Positions 1 to 9,234 of a stretch of 64,000 nt of DNA are shown one piece after another. The stretch's first letter is position 1; the number at the start of each line of letters is the position of its first letter. A program made the translations under genes and the position numbers. The notes under the pieces are model-generated. The model had not been told where the DNA came from. It searched no databases and saw only the letters and a program-made list of their open reading frames with translations. The stretch lies in assembly GCA_002862805.1 (NCBI GenBank), contig PKEA01000028.1, positions 25,385 through 89,384 on the forward strand, given 5' to 3'. Source of the stretch: Flavobacteriaceae bacterium. GTDB lineage: Bacteria; Bacteroidota; Bacteroidia; Flavobacteriales; Flavobacteriaceae.

Positions 1-40
1 ATGGTGCTAAAATAGTGAATTTTAATTTTATTTTAATGAA

Positions 41-78
41 AAAACCAACAGGTTTTGGAAACCTGCTGGGTTTAATTA
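41..78 (+). terminator. Terminator-like hairpin near left edge
   Basis: Arms CAGGTTT (49-55) and AAACCTG (59-65) pair perfectly around a 3-base loop. They are extended by CC/GG after a two-base mismatch and followed by a T-rich stretch. It probably ends transcription from a gene left of the window; no gene of that kind is visible inside it. Confidence 0.4.
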
Positions 79-148
79 TTTTAAGAAAATATTTATAAAA
101 TATTTCTTTGTTACCATTTTTTTTTTTTCTTTACCAAAATTTTTTATT

Positions 149-2608
149 ATGAAAAAACTTTACTTTTTATTCTTTTTAGCATTTAGTTTATTAGCAAATG
201 CACAGATTATTAATTTTCCGGATGCTAATTTTAAAGCGAAGTTGTTGAGTGCTAGTTCAAGTAATTCTGTTGCAAAAAATTTATCTGGGGTATATTTTAA
301 AATTGATTCTAATAATGATGGGGAGATTCAGGTTTCAGAAGCTCAACAAGTTAGAGATTTAGATGTTAATAATTCAAGTATATCAAATTTAATAGGAATA
401 GAAGGGTTTACTAATCTCGAATATTTAAATTGTTATAACAATCAATTAATAAATTTAGATGTTACACAAAATCCGAATTTGGTAACTTTTTCTTGTGGAA
501 ATAATCAGTTAATAGCTTTAGATGTTTCTCAAAATATAGCTTTAATATCTTTATATTGTGATAATAACCAGTTAACAGCTTTAGATGTTACACAAAACCC
601 AAATTTGGTAACTTTTTATTGTGATAATAACCAATTAACTGCTTTAGTTTTTACACAAAACCCAAATTTGGTAACTTTACGTTGTCAATCAAATCAATTA
701 ACTGCTTTAGATGTTTCTCAAAATATAGCTTTAAAATCTTTATATTGTATTAATAATCAATTAACAAATTTAGATGTTACACAAAACCCAAATTTGGAAA
801 CTCTTTCTTGTCCTAATAATCAATTAACTGCTTTAGATGTTTCTCAAAATATAGCTTTAAAAGCATTGTATTGTAATTCAAACCAATTAACAACTATAGA
901 TGTTACACAAAACTCAAATTTGGAAACTTTTTCTTGTTATTCAAACCAATTAACAATTATAGATGTAACACAGAACCCAAATTTGCAATATTTTTCTTGT
1001 CAATCTAACCAATTAACAATTATAGATGTTACACAAAACCCAAATTTAGAATCTTTAAATTGTAGCAACACACCATCACTTGAAGTTTTATTTATTAAAA
1101 ACGGTAATATAAACCCATGGACAAATTTAAATTTTTCAAATAATTTAATCTTAAAGTTTGTTTGTTGCGATGAAGATGATTTATTGATGGTTCAACAAAA
1201 AATAAATACTTATGGTTATACTAATTGTCATGTAAACACTTATTGTTCATTTACTCCAAATGGTACTTTTTATGAAATTACTGGTAATACAAAATTTGAT
1301 TATGATGCTAATGGTTGTGATGTAGGTGATATTGATTATTCAAATTTAAAATTTGATATTACAAATGGAACCAATACAGGCTCTATGATTGCTAACACAT
1401 CAGGTAATTATTATATACCAGTACAGGCAGGAAATCATACTATAACGCCTGTTTTAGAAAATCCAACCTATTTTAACATCAATCCAACAAGTTTTGTTGC
1501 TAATTTTCCAACAGATGCTAGTCCGTTTACACAAGATTTTTGTGTTACAGCAAGTGGTGTGAAGTCGGATGTTGAAGTAATGGTTTTATCTACTGTTCCT
1601 GCTCGTCCAGGTTTTGATGCTACTTATAAAATTTCGTATAGAAATAAAGGAAATCAAATAGAAAATGGAAGTGTTTCTTTAACTTTTGATGATACAAAAT
1701 TAGATTATGTTTCTTCAAATCCTTCTTTTGATAGTTCTGCTGCAAATTTGTACACTTGGAATTACACTAATTTACAACCTTTTGAAACAAGAGAAATTGA
1801 GGTTGTATTTAATGTAAATGGTCCAACGGAAACTCCAGCGGTAAATAATGGAGATGTTTTAAATTATACAGTTTCAATTACAACTTCAAATACTGATGAA
1901 ACTCCAAATGATAATACGTTTACTTTAGACCAAACCGTTGTAGGTTCTTATGATCCAAACGATAAAACGTGTTTAGAAGGTGAAACGGTTGAACCAAGTA
2001 TGATTGGCGAATATGTACATTATGTAATTCGTTTTGAAAACACAGGAACTTTTCCTGCAGAAAACATTGTTGTAAAAGACATGATTGATTTGGCAAAATT
2101 TGATATTGCTACTTTAATTCCATTAAAAGGAAGTCATGATTATTTTACAAGAATTAAAGATAATAAAGTAGAATTTATTTTTGAAAACATTAATTTAGAT
2201 TTTAATGATGCTACAAACGATGGTTATGTTGCTTTTAAAATTAAAACAAAATCGACTTTAGTTGTTGGAAATACATTTAGTAATAATGCAAATATCTATT
2301 TTGATTATAACTTTCCAATTACAACCAATACGTATACAACTACAATTGCAGCTTTAAGTAACCAAAGTTTTGAGTTTGGTTCACAATTTACTTTGTATCC
2401 AAATCCTGCAGAAGAAGTTTTAAATATTCAATCTAAAAATAGTTTAGCAATTCAATCAGTTGAAATTTACAATGTATTAGGTCAAGTTGTTTTAGCTGTT
2501 CCAAATAATAGAAATGCAATTGATGTTTCAAACTTAAAAACAGGAACTTATTTTGTAAAAGTAAATACGGTAAAAGGAAGTTCGAATACTAAGTTTGTGA
2601 AAGAGTAG
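149..2608 (+). CDS. Secreted leucine-rich repeat protein with type IX secretion tail
   Basis: An 819-residue exported protein. Residues 1-18 form a signal peptide ending ANA before Q19. Residues 53-64 fit a 12-position EF-hand loop (D53, N55, D57, G58, I60, E64), suggesting calcium binding. From residue 90 ten perfect 21-residue leucine-rich repeats follow (pattern LxxLxCxxNQLTxLDVTQNPN), then a degenerate eleventh. The middle (about 470-730) looks like the Ig-like, DUF11/DUF7619-type region common in Bacteroidetes surface proteins, with a YDPNDK motif. The last ~75 residues (LYPNP, then VEIYNVLGQ, ending in TYFVKV) form a type A sorting domain recognised by the type IX secretion system. The protein is therefore probably exported and surface-attached. 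The ligand is unknown; adhesion is a guess. A convergent terminator separates it from pheT. Confidence 0.85.
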   Translation: MKKLYFLFFLAFSLLANAQIINFPDANFKAKLLSASSSNSVAKNLSGVYFKIDSNNDGEIQVSEAQQVRDLDVNNSSISNLIGIEGFTNLEYLNCYNNQLINLDVTQNPNLVTFSCGNNQLIALDVSQNIALISLYCDNNQLTALDVTQNPNLVTFYCDNNQLTALVFTQNPNLVTLRCQSNQLTALDVSQNIALKSLYCINNQLTNLDVTQNPNLETLSCPNNQLTALDVSQNIALKALYCNSNQLTTIDVTQNSNLETFSCYSNQLTIIDVTQNPNLQYFSCQSNQLTIIDVTQNPNLESLNCSNTPSLEVLFIKNGNINPWTNLNFSNNLILKFVCCDEDDLLMVQQKINTYGYTNCHVNTYCSFTPNGTFYEITGNTKFDYDANGCDVGDIDYSNLKFDITNGTNTGSMIANTSGNYYIPVQAGNHTITPVLENPTYFNINPTSFVANFPTDASPFTQDFCVTASGVKSDVEVMVLSTVPARPGFDATYKISYRNKGNQIENGSVSLTFDDTKLDYVSSNPSFDSSAANLYTWNYTNLQPFETREIEVVFNVNGPTETPAVNNGDVLNYTVSITTSNTDETPNDNTFTLDQTVVGSYDPNDKTCLEGETVEPSMIGEYVHYVIRFENTGTFPAENIVVKDMIDLAKFDIATLIPLKGSHDYFTRIKDNKVEFIFENINLDFNDATNDGYVAFKIKTKSTLVVGNTFSNNANIYFDYNFPITTNTYTTTIAALSNQSFEFGSQFTLYPNPAEEVLNIQSKNSLAIQSVEIYNVLGQVVLAVPNNRNAIDVSNLKTGTYFVKVNTVKGSSNTKFVKE
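416..1045 (+). repeat. Ten tandem 63-bp LRR-coding repeats
   Basis: Each unit encodes 21 residues without indels. Units 2, 5 and 7 end in DVSQNIA; the others end in DVTQNPN or close variants. Units 2-3, 5-6 and 7-8 therefore read as copies of a 126-bp two-unit block, suggesting growth by unequal crossing-over of dimers. A decayed eleventh unit follows to about 1090. Confidence 0.85.
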
Positions 2609-2632
2609 TTCTCGACTGCGCTCGAACTGACG
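2609..2632. repeat. Short interspersed GTTCTCGA...CGAACTGACG repeat
   Basis: The sequence directly after the LRR stop codon contains CTCGAACTGACG (2621-2632), identical to 47261-47272 in the trpB-trpA gap. A related TTCGACTCAGTATGAC string lies at 15540-15555. This resembles the short dispersed repeats of flavobacterial intergenic DNA. No gene lies here. Confidence 0.45.
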
Positions 2633-2640
2633 ATAAAAAC

Positions 2641-2680
2641 AAAAAACTCGTTTAGAATTTCTAAACGAGTTTTTTTTTAT
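2641..2680. terminator. Bidirectional terminator between LRR gene and pheT
   Basis: ACTCGTTTAG (2646-2655) pairs with CTAAACGAGT (2661-2670) around a 5-base loop. A-runs on the left and T-runs on the right serve both converging genes. Confidence 0.85.
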
Positions 2681-2697
2681 GTCTTATTAATTTGAAC

Positions 2698-5127
2698 TTA
2701 TCTTAAAGTTGCTCCAAGTTGTTTTTCAAAATTACCTTGTAGTTTGCTCATTATTTTTTCAATTTGAGTGTCAGTCAAGGTTTTTGAATTATCTTGAATG
2801 GTAAAGCTTACTGCGTATGATTTTTTACCTTCTGGTAAGTTTTTACCTTGATAAACATCAAACAAGTTTACTTCTTTTAAAAGTGCTTTTTCAGTTTGTT
2901 TTGCAATTGCATATATGTTTTCAAAAGTAACCGATTCATCTAATAAAAGAGATAAATCTCTTCTAACTTCTGGATATTTTGGAATATCAGTAAATTTAAT
3001 TTTATTTGAAACATATTTTTGAATTCTATTCCAGTCAAAATCAGCATAAAAAACTTCTTGTTTAATATCAAAATGCTTTAAAATGTTTTTCTTAACCGTT
3101 CCAAATTCTACAAGAATATCTTTTCCTATGGCTAATGAAATTCCTTCCGAAAGTAAATCCATTTCTAATGGCAACGTTTTTATTTTCGCTTCTAAACCAA
3201 GTCTTGAAAGAACAGTGTTTACATAACCTTTGAATAAGAAAAAGTCAGATTTTGCTGTAGCTTGATTCCAAGTTTCATTTGAAGAATTTCCGGTTACAAA
3301 CATTGTTAAGTGTTTGTTTTCTTCATAACCAGAAGGAAGTTTGTGATATGTTTTTCCAAATTCGAAAAATTTCAAATCACTACTTCTTCTATTAATATTA
3401 TATGAAATAGCTTCTAATCCTGAAAATAACATTGATTGTCTCATTGCTGATAAATCGCTGCTTAAAGGATTAAGCATCATTACATTAAACTCACATTTAA
3501 TTAAATCTGAAAGTTTTGTGTAATCAGGAGAAGTCAATGAATTAGCCATCATTTCATTGAAACCTAAAGAACAAAGTTGGTCAGCAATAACGTTTTGAAC
3601 TTTGTACTCTTCAGTTCTTGATGAATTAGAAATAGTAGCATTTAATTTTTGAGAAAACTTAATGTTGTTGTAACCATAAACTCGAAGTATTTCTTCAATA
3701 ACATCAATTTCTCTTTGAACATCAACTCTATATGGAGGAATTGATAATCCAATTCCTGCATCAGAAATAGTATTAATTTTAATATCTAATGAAACTAATA
3801 TTTTTTTGATGGTATCTTTTGGAATTTCTTCACCAATAATTTTAGCAGTTTTATCGAAGTTTAAGAAAACTTGAAAATCTTCAATTTTCTTAGGATAGAA
3901 ATCTACTATGTCTGAAGTGATTTCTCCTCCAGCCACTTCTTGAATTAATAAAGCAGCTCTTTTTAAAGCATATTCAGTAATACTTGGATCAACTCCTCTT
4001 TCAAAACGGAAAGAAGCATCAGTACTTAATGTATGTCTTTTTGCTGTTTTTCGAATAGATACCGGATTGAAATAAGCACTTTCTAAAAAGATAGATTGTG
4101 TATTTTCAGTTACACCTGAATCTTTTCCTCCAAATACACCTGCAATACACATTGGTCCATCTGCATGACAAATCATTAAGTCTTCCTCATATAGTGTTCT
4201 TTCCACATCATCAAGAGTAGTAAATTTTGTTCCAGCAGGAAGTGTTTTTACAATTACTTTGTTACCTTTAATTTTACTTGCATCAAAAGCATGTAACGGC
4301 TGACCTAATTCGTGTAAAACGTAATTGGTAACATCAACAATATTATTTTTTGGAGTTAATCCAATTGCTTTTAATCTATTTTGTAGCCAACTTGGAGATG
4401 GTTTTACTTTAACATCAGAAATGGTAACACCACAATATCTAGGTGTAATTTTATCATTTTCAACTTTAATATCAATCTTAACTGTTCTTTTGTCAACTTT
4501 AAAACTACTTACAGAAGGAGTGATTAATTCGATGTTTTTTCCTTTTAAAACCATTCCAGCTTTTAAATCACGAGCAACACCATAATGACTCATTGCATCA
4601 GCTCTATTAGGAGTTAATCCAATTTCAAAAACTTCATCGGTTTCAATTTTAAAAACATCTTTAGCTAAAGTTCCTGGTTTTAAGGCTTCATCAAGAATCA
4701 TAATTCCATCGTGACCTTGTCCAATACCAAGTTCATCTTCGGCACAAATCATTCCGTGTGATTCTTCACCTCTAATTTTTCCTTTTTTAATTTCAAAAGA
4801 ATTTCCTTCTTTGTCATATAATTTTGTTCCTATAGTTGCAACAGGTACTTTTTGGCCAGCAGCTACATTTGGAGCACCACAAACAATTTGAACAGGAGCA
4901 TTACCATCGCCTAAATCAACAGTTGTAATTTTAAGTTTATCAGCATTTGGGTGTTGTATACATGTTAAAACATGACCTACAACAACTCCTTCAAGACCAC
5001 CTTTTAAACTTTCATACTTATCAATTCCTTCTACTTCTAATCCTAAGTCGGTTAATAATATTTCCGTTTCTTCTGATTTCCAATCTGTTTTGATAAACTG
5101 TTTAAGCCAATTATATGAAATACGCAT
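2698..5127 (-). CDS. pheT: Phenylalanine--tRNA ligase beta subunit
   Basis: The 809-residue beta chain of the cytoplasmic alpha2-beta2 enzyme that charges tRNA-Phe. Family landmarks in order: the N-terminal MRISYNWLKQFI start, an OB-type tRNA-binding domain (about 40-150), B3/B4 editing domain (about 210-390, where mischarged Tyr-tRNA is hydrolysed in homologues), B5 domain (about 400-470), the catalytic-like core, and a C-terminal FDX-ACB domain (about 715-808) that grips the tRNA anticodon. Length is normal for bacteria. The alpha subunit pheS is not in the window, so the two genes are unlinked here, as is common in Bacteroidetes. Confidence 0.97.
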   Translation of the reverse strand: MRISYNWLKQFIKTDWKSEETEILLTDLGLEVEGIDKYESLKGGLEGVVVGHVLTCIQHPNADKLKITTVDLGDGNAPVQIVCGAPNVAAGQKVPVATIGTKLYDKEGNSFEIKKGKIRGEESHGMICAEDELGIGQGHDGIMILDEALKPGTLAKDVFKIETDEVFEIGLTPNRADAMSHYGVARDLKAGMVLKGKNIELITPSVSSFKVDKRTVKIDIKVENDKITPRYCGVTISDVKVKPSPSWLQNRLKAIGLTPKNNIVDVTNYVLHELGQPLHAFDASKIKGNKVIVKTLPAGTKFTTLDDVERTLYEEDLMICHADGPMCIAGVFGGKDSGVTENTQSIFLESAYFNPVSIRKTAKRHTLSTDASFRFERGVDPSITEYALKRAALLIQEVAGGEITSDIVDFYPKKIEDFQVFLNFDKTAKIIGEEIPKDTIKKILVSLDIKINTISDAGIGLSIPPYRVDVQREIDVIEEILRVYGYNNIKFSQKLNATISNSSRTEEYKVQNVIADQLCSLGFNEMMANSLTSPDYTKLSDLIKCEFNVMMLNPLSSDLSAMRQSMLFSGLEAISYNINRRSSDLKFFEFGKTYHKLPSGYEENKHLTMFVTGNSSNETWNQATAKSDFFLFKGYVNTVLSRLGLEAKIKTLPLEMDLLSEGISLAIGKDILVEFGTVKKNILKHFDIKQEVFYADFDWNRIQKYVSNKIKFTDIPKYPEVRRDLSLLLDESVTFENIYAIAKQTEKALLKEVNLFDVYQGKNLPEGKKSYAVSFTIQDNSKTLTDTQIEKIMSKLQGNFEKQLGATLR

Positions 5128-5149
5128 TTTTATTCGAATTTTAAGGATG

Positions 5150-5157
5150 CAAAGATA
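5150..5157 (-). promoter_or_regulatory. Possible -7 box of pheT
   Basis: TATCTTTG on the minus strand fits the Bacteroidetes -7 consensus TAnnTTTG and lies 23 bp before the start codon. I see no good TTTG at the matching upstream distance, so the call is weak. Confidence 0.35.
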
Positions 5158-5375
5158 GGTATTGTAAATTTTAGATTAAAATATATTTTATCGAAAACAT
5201 CATTTCTTTTAATTTGATTATTTAGTAATTATTAAGCTATATTTTTATTATAAATTCATTTTTAAAAGGCTTTTGCTTCTTAATTATCAATTTTGTGCTA
5301 TTAAATGAACTAAAAGTGCTATTTATACTTATAATTTGATTTTAAATTTGAAGAAATCAAATAAATATCAAAATT

Positions 5376-6881
5376 ATGAGTAATGTAATTCAAAGACCAC
5401 AGTTAAAAGATAAGTATGATAATTATATCAATGGAAAATGGGAAGCACCTTCAACAGGTCAGTATTTTGAAGTTCTTTCTCCAGTTGATGGAAAGCTAAT
5501 GTCTAAAGCCGCTCATTCTGCAAAAATGGATGTTGAAATGGCTGTAGATGCTGCTTATGAAGCTTTTAAAACGTGGAGCGAAACTTCGGCAACTGAAAGA
5601 AGTATCATTTTAAATAAAATTGCCGATAGAATTGAAGCAAATTTAGAATATATTGCGGCAGTAGAAACCCTTGATAATGGTAAAGCTGTTAGAGAAACTT
5701 TAGCTGCAGATATTCCTTTAGCAATAGATCATTTTAGATATTTTGCAGGCGTTATTCGCGCAGAAGAAGGTTCAATTACGGAGTTAGATAAAGACACTGT
5801 TTCAATTGTAGTTCAAGAGCCAATAGGAGTTGTAGCTCAAATTATTCCGTGGAATTTTCCAATTTTAATGGCTGTTTGGAAGTTAGCTCCAGCTTTAGCA
5901 GCTGGTAACTGTGTGGTTTTAAAACCTGCAGAAAGTACCCCAATTTCTATTTTAGTATTAATGGAATTAATTGGCGATTTAATTCCTGCTGGTGTAATAA
6001 ATATTGTAAATGGTTTTGGTGCTGAACTTGGAAGAACTTTGGTTACAAACCCTAAAGTTTCTAAGGCTGCTTTTACTGGTTCAACTGCTACAGGAAGAAT
6101 GGTAATGCAATATGCAACTGAAAATATTATTCCAGTTACATTAGAATTAGGAGGAAAATCTCCAAATGTTTTTTTCCCTTCTGTAATGGATGCTGATGAT
6201 GAATTTTTAGATAAAGCACTTGAAGGCGCAGCACTTTTTGCTCTTAATCAAGGGGAAATTTGTACATGTCCATCTCGACTTTTAATTCATGAGTCAATTT
6301 ATGATAAATTCATGGAAAAATTATTAGTTAGAATTAAAGCTATTAAAGTAGGTAATCCACTTGATCCAACTGTAATGATGGGTGCTCAAGCGTCTCAAAT
6401 TCAAAAAGATAAAATTCTTTCTTATATAAAACTAGGAAAAGAAGAAGGAGCAGAATTATTATGTGGTGGTGATGTAAATCATTTAGGTGGTGATTTAGAA
6501 GGCGGTTACTATATTCAACCGACTTTATTTAAAGGACATAATAAAATGAGAATTTTTCAAGAAGAAATTTTTGGTCCTGTTTTAGCGGTTACAACTTTTA
6601 AAACTACAGAAGAAGCTTTGGAAATTGCAAATGATACAATGTATGGATTAGGTGCTGGAGTTTGGACAAGAGATGCACATGAATTATATCAAGTTCCAAG
6701 AGCAATTCAGGCGGGTCGTGTATGGGTAAATCAATATCATTCTTATCCTGCAGGAGCTCCATTTGGTGGTTATAAATTATCAGGTATTGGTAGAGAAAAT
6801 CATAAAATGATGTTAGATCATTATCGTCAAACTAAGAATATGCTAATTTCTTACAATAAAAATAAATTAGGTTTCTTTTAG
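5376..6881 (+). CDS. NAD-dependent aldehyde dehydrogenase (AldB/ExaC-like)
   Basis: A 501-residue enzyme that oxidises aldehydes to carboxylic acids with NAD(P). Catalytic parts are all present: PWNFP with N160, LELGGK with general base E257, and nucleophile C296 in the [11 protein letters not shown] motif, a signature shared with acetaldehyde dehydrogenases of the AldB/ExaC group. The next gene encodes a DUF779 protein and an AraC regulator follows convergently. That trio is a known context for short-chain alcohol or aldehyde oxidation. The natural substrate cannot be read from sequence; acetaldehyde is the leading guess. A hairpin terminator follows at 6903. Confidence 0.93.
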   Translation: MSNVIQRPQLKDKYDNYINGKWEAPSTGQYFEVLSPVDGKLMSKAAHSAKMDVEMAVDAAYEAFKTWSETSATERSIILNKIADRIEANLEYIAAVETLDNGKAVRETLAADIPLAIDHFRYFAGVIRAEEGSITELDKDTVSIVVQEPIGVVAQIIPWNFPILMAVWKLAPALAAGNCVVLKPAESTPISILVLMELIGDLIPAGVINIVNGFGAELGRTLVTNPKVSKAAFTGSTATGRMVMQYATENIIPVTLELGGKSPNVFFPSVMDADDEFLDKALEGAALFALNQGEICTCPSRLLIHESIYDKFMEKLLVRIKAIKVGNPLDPTVMMGAQASQIQKDKILSYIKLGKEEGAELLCGGDVNHLGGDLEGGYYIQPTLFKGHNKMRIFQEEIFGPVLAVTTFKTTEEALEIANDTMYGLGAGVWTRDAHELYQVPRAIQAGRVWVNQYHSYPAGAPFGGYKLSGIGRENHKMMLDHYRQTKNMLISYNKNKLGFF

Positions 6882-6902
6882 TAGATAAACTTTATTAATT
6901 AG

Positions 6903-6946
6903 CCGCAAATTCACAATTTTTTTTGATGAATTTGCGGTTTTATTTA
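6903..6946 (+). terminator. Terminator between aldehyde dehydrogenase and DUF779 gene
   Basis: CCGCAAATTCA (6903-6913) pairs perfectly with TGAATTTGCGG (6927-6937), followed by TTTTATTT. It lies inside the two-gene unit, so DUF779 expression may depend on readthrough. Confidence 0.75.
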
Positions 6947-6954
6947 AAAATATT

Positions 6955-7335
6955 ATGGGAAAAATTAAAAGATTAGATGCTACTGAAAAAGCTTTAGAGT
7001 TAATAACAACATTGTCTGATAAGTTTGGTGACTTAATGTTTTATCAAGCAGGAGGTTGTTGTGAAGGTACACAACCTCAGTGTTTTGAAAAAGGGGGGTA
7101 TTATTTACGAATGGGGGATGTTTGTATTGGAACAATAAATGGTTTTGAATTTTGGGTAGATAAAGATTTGTATGAGTATTGGAAATTTTCTCATTTTACT
7201 TTAGATGTTACTGATGGAATAGGTGCAGGAGGATTTTCTTTAGAAACTCCATATGGTAAAACGTTTGTTATAAGTTATAAATTATTTACTGAAGAGGAGT
7301 TATTAAATTTAGAACCTGTACAAGTAAATAATTAG
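6955..7335 (+). CDS. DUF779 family protein, dehydrogenase partner
   Basis: A 126-residue soluble protein of the DUF779 family. The hallmark is a cysteine-rich GGCCEGTQPQCF segment with C35, C36 and C43, which could bind a metal or form disulfides. The family is repeatedly found next to aldehyde or alcohol dehydrogenase genes, as here (73 bp after one). Its biochemical role is not established. The stop codon is only 2 bp from the convergent AraC gene, leaving no room for a terminator between them. Confidence 0.85.
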   Translation: MGKIKRLDATEKALELITTLSDKFGDLMFYQAGGCCEGTQPQCFEKGGYYLRMGDVCIGTINGFEFWVDKDLYEYWKFSHFTLDVTDGIGAGGFSLETPYGKTFVISYKLFTEEELLNLEPVQVNN

Positions 7336-7337
7336 AT

Positions 7338-8264
7338 TTATTGCGATGTAAAATTCATTAATTGGTATTGTTTTGGAGTAACACCTTCATATTTTTTGAA
7401 TAATCGAATAAAATAATTGCTATCTTCAAATCCTGTTGCATAAGATACTTCTGAAACATTAATGTTTGGATTACTTAATAATTTTTTAGCATGTTTTATT
7501 TTTTCATTTAAGATAAATTCAATTGGACTCATTCCTAATTCTCTTTTAAAATATCTGTAAAATGAAGTCGTGCTCATACATGCTTTGTCACTCAATTCTT
7601 TTAAATTAATGCTTTCGTGAATGTTATTTCTAATAAATTCGATAGATGGAGTTATCGGACTATTACTATCAATATACTGTTCGTTTTCAAATCTTTTTGT
7701 TGTTTGCGTTTGAACAATTCTAATGATTAATTCTTGCAATGTTAAGTCTGCTAAGGCATCTTTAGTAATAGAACTTCCCATACATTCTTTAATAAGCTTA
7801 TTAATTGTAGTTGCTAATTCAACATTGTTATAAAAAAAGTAATTTTCATTATCTAGTTTCCAAAGGTTATTCTTTCCTTCTTTTGGGTACTTTTCATTTA
7901 GAAAATCAAGTGTATTTGTTATTATTTTATTGTCTATTGCTAATGCAATGCACTGTGTAGGGTTTTCTTTTGAAGCTTCTGGAAAGTCTATTTTCATTTC
8001 AACATTAGAAGGAACTATTACAGTTTCGCCTGGTAAATATTCAAATTGAGGTTCGTCAAATAAATGCATTATTTTTTTTCCACGTAACATACTAGTCACC
8101 ACTAAATCATTAAATTTTAAAGGAACCAAGTCTGATTGTTGATACGTTTCAAAAATGTTTAGTTCACAATGGTTTAGTGAAAAAATAGTTCTATTTTCGA
8201 CCAAAGTCTTTAAAGACTTTTCGTTTGTTAATGCTGGTTTATTTAATAAAGATTTTATTGGCAT
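7338..8264 (-). CDS. AraC family transcriptional regulator
   Basis: A 308-residue regulator. The C-terminal ~100 residues hold the two helix-turn-helix motifs of AraC/XylS proteins (NLKELSDKACMSTTSFYRYF and later VSEVSYATGFEDSNYFIRLF, followed by GVTPKQY). The N-terminal ~200 residues resemble an AraC-type effector-binding domain with beta-rich, cupin-like character. It is convergent with the aldehyde dehydrogenase/DUF779 pair and is the likely regulator of that pair, by analogy with known neighbourhoods. The inducer is unknown. Confidence 0.88.
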   Translation of the reverse strand: MPIKSLLNKPALTNEKSLKTLVENRTIFSLNHCELNIFETYQQSDLVPLKFNDLVVTSMLRGKKIMHLFDEPQFEYLPGETVIVPSNVEMKIDFPEASKENPTQCIALAIDNKIITNTLDFLNEKYPKEGKNNLWKLDNENYFFYNNVELATTINKLIKECMGSSITKDALADLTLQELIIRIVQTQTTKRFENEQYIDSNSPITPSIEFIRNNIHESINLKELSDKACMSTTSFYRYFKRELGMSPIEFILNEKIKHAKKLLSNPNINVSEVSYATGFEDSNYFIRLFKKYEGVTPKQYQLMNFTSQ

Positions 8265-8326
8265 AATATAAAAATAGCATTTTTTTTAATAAAATAAATT
8301 TTTAAGCTTTACTATTTTTAGAAAAA

Positions 8327-9190
8327 TTAAATAATCTCTTCTACATGTTTTTTAATGTTGCTTGCTAATTTTTCTGTAGGTAAATCATTTGCATCGTTTC
8401 CAAAAGGATCTTCAATTTCTTCGGCAATTAATTCTAAACTGGCTAAAACGTAAAAAATAAAAACTACTACTGGAATTACATAATAACCTAAACTAAATAC
8501 ATATCCAAAAGGTAATGTCATAACATAAAAGAATATGAATTTTTTAATGAATGAGCTGTAAGAATAGGGAATAGGTGTGTTTTTAATTCGTTCACAAGCA
8601 CCACAAATATCAGTAAATGATTGAATTTCACTATTTAAAATAATCAACTGGTCACCTGATATTTTTCCGCTGATATGTAAATCATGTATTTTTTGAAATA
8701 ACATTTTTGCAATTTGATTAGGTCTGTGTTTTTGATGGTCAATATCTAAATTTAAATCTTCAAAAAGCATTTTTGCCGTTTCTTCGTTTGATAAATGTTT
8801 TTGTAAAATGGATGCATAACCCGGAATTACTTTTCTAAAATAATTTTTATCGTGTTCGTCTTTTAATATTACCGATAGTTTAATGGCTAAATTTCGACTG
8901 TTATTGACTAATGCTCCCCAATGTTTTCGACCTTCCCACCAACGATCGTAAGCAGTATTGGTTCTAAAAACTAATAATAATGAAATTACAAAACCAAGCA
9001 TTCCGTGCATAATGGTGATGTTTTTAACATGACTATCTTCAGATAATTTCCAATATTCCATTTCTAAATAGGCAACTCCATATGAATATAATCCTATAGT
9101 TATCATCATAGGAATTAATTGCCTAAATGTATCGGCTTTATGAAATCTAAAAATAAAAGTAATCCAGTCTTTTGGGTTGTATTGTACCAT
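8327..9190 (-). CDS. Bestrophin-type anion channel (UPF0187)
   Basis: A 287-residue membrane protein of the bacterial bestrophin family (homologues form pentameric anion channels). Features include the N-terminal RF-containing amphipathic start, four hydrophobic stretches (near residues 26-43, 60-78, 215-235 and 235-255), the conserved TAYDRWWEGRKHWGALVN block after the second helix, and the C-terminal EDPFGNDANDLP block. Length is standard. Ion preference cannot be told from sequence. It stands alone between recG and the AraC gene. Confidence 0.88.
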   Translation of the reverse strand: MVQYNPKDWITFIFRFHKADTFRQLIPMMITIGLYSYGVAYLEMEYWKLSEDSHVKNITIMHGMLGFVISLLLVFRTNTAYDRWWEGRKHWGALVNNSRNLAIKLSVILKDEHDKNYFRKVIPGYASILQKHLSNEETAKMLFEDLNLDIDHQKHRPNQIAKMLFQKIHDLHISGKISGDQLIILNSEIQSFTDICGACERIKNTPIPYSYSSFIKKFIFFYVMTLPFGYVFSLGYYVIPVVVFIFYVLASLELIAEEIEDPFGNDANDLPTEKLASNIKKHVEEII

Positions 9191-9198
9191 TTTTGTTT

Positions 9199-9222
9199 AA
9201 TTGATAATTGATAATTGATAAT
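9199..9222. repeat. Three 8-bp ATTGATAA tandem units
   Basis: Simple tandem repeat in the 44-bp gap between the bestrophin and recG genes. No promoter or terminator is obvious there. Confidence 0.6.
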
Positions 9223-9234
9223 TTTTGTAATTAC

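Noticed and set aside
416..1045. Regular 63-bp direct repeats that might be mistaken for a CRISPR array
   Set aside because: They are in frame within one protein and encode leucine-rich repeats; there are no unique spacers and no cas genes.
4325..4585. 86-residue open frame on the plus strand inside pheT
   Set aside because: It lies antisense to a strongly conserved gene and has no recognisable protein features.
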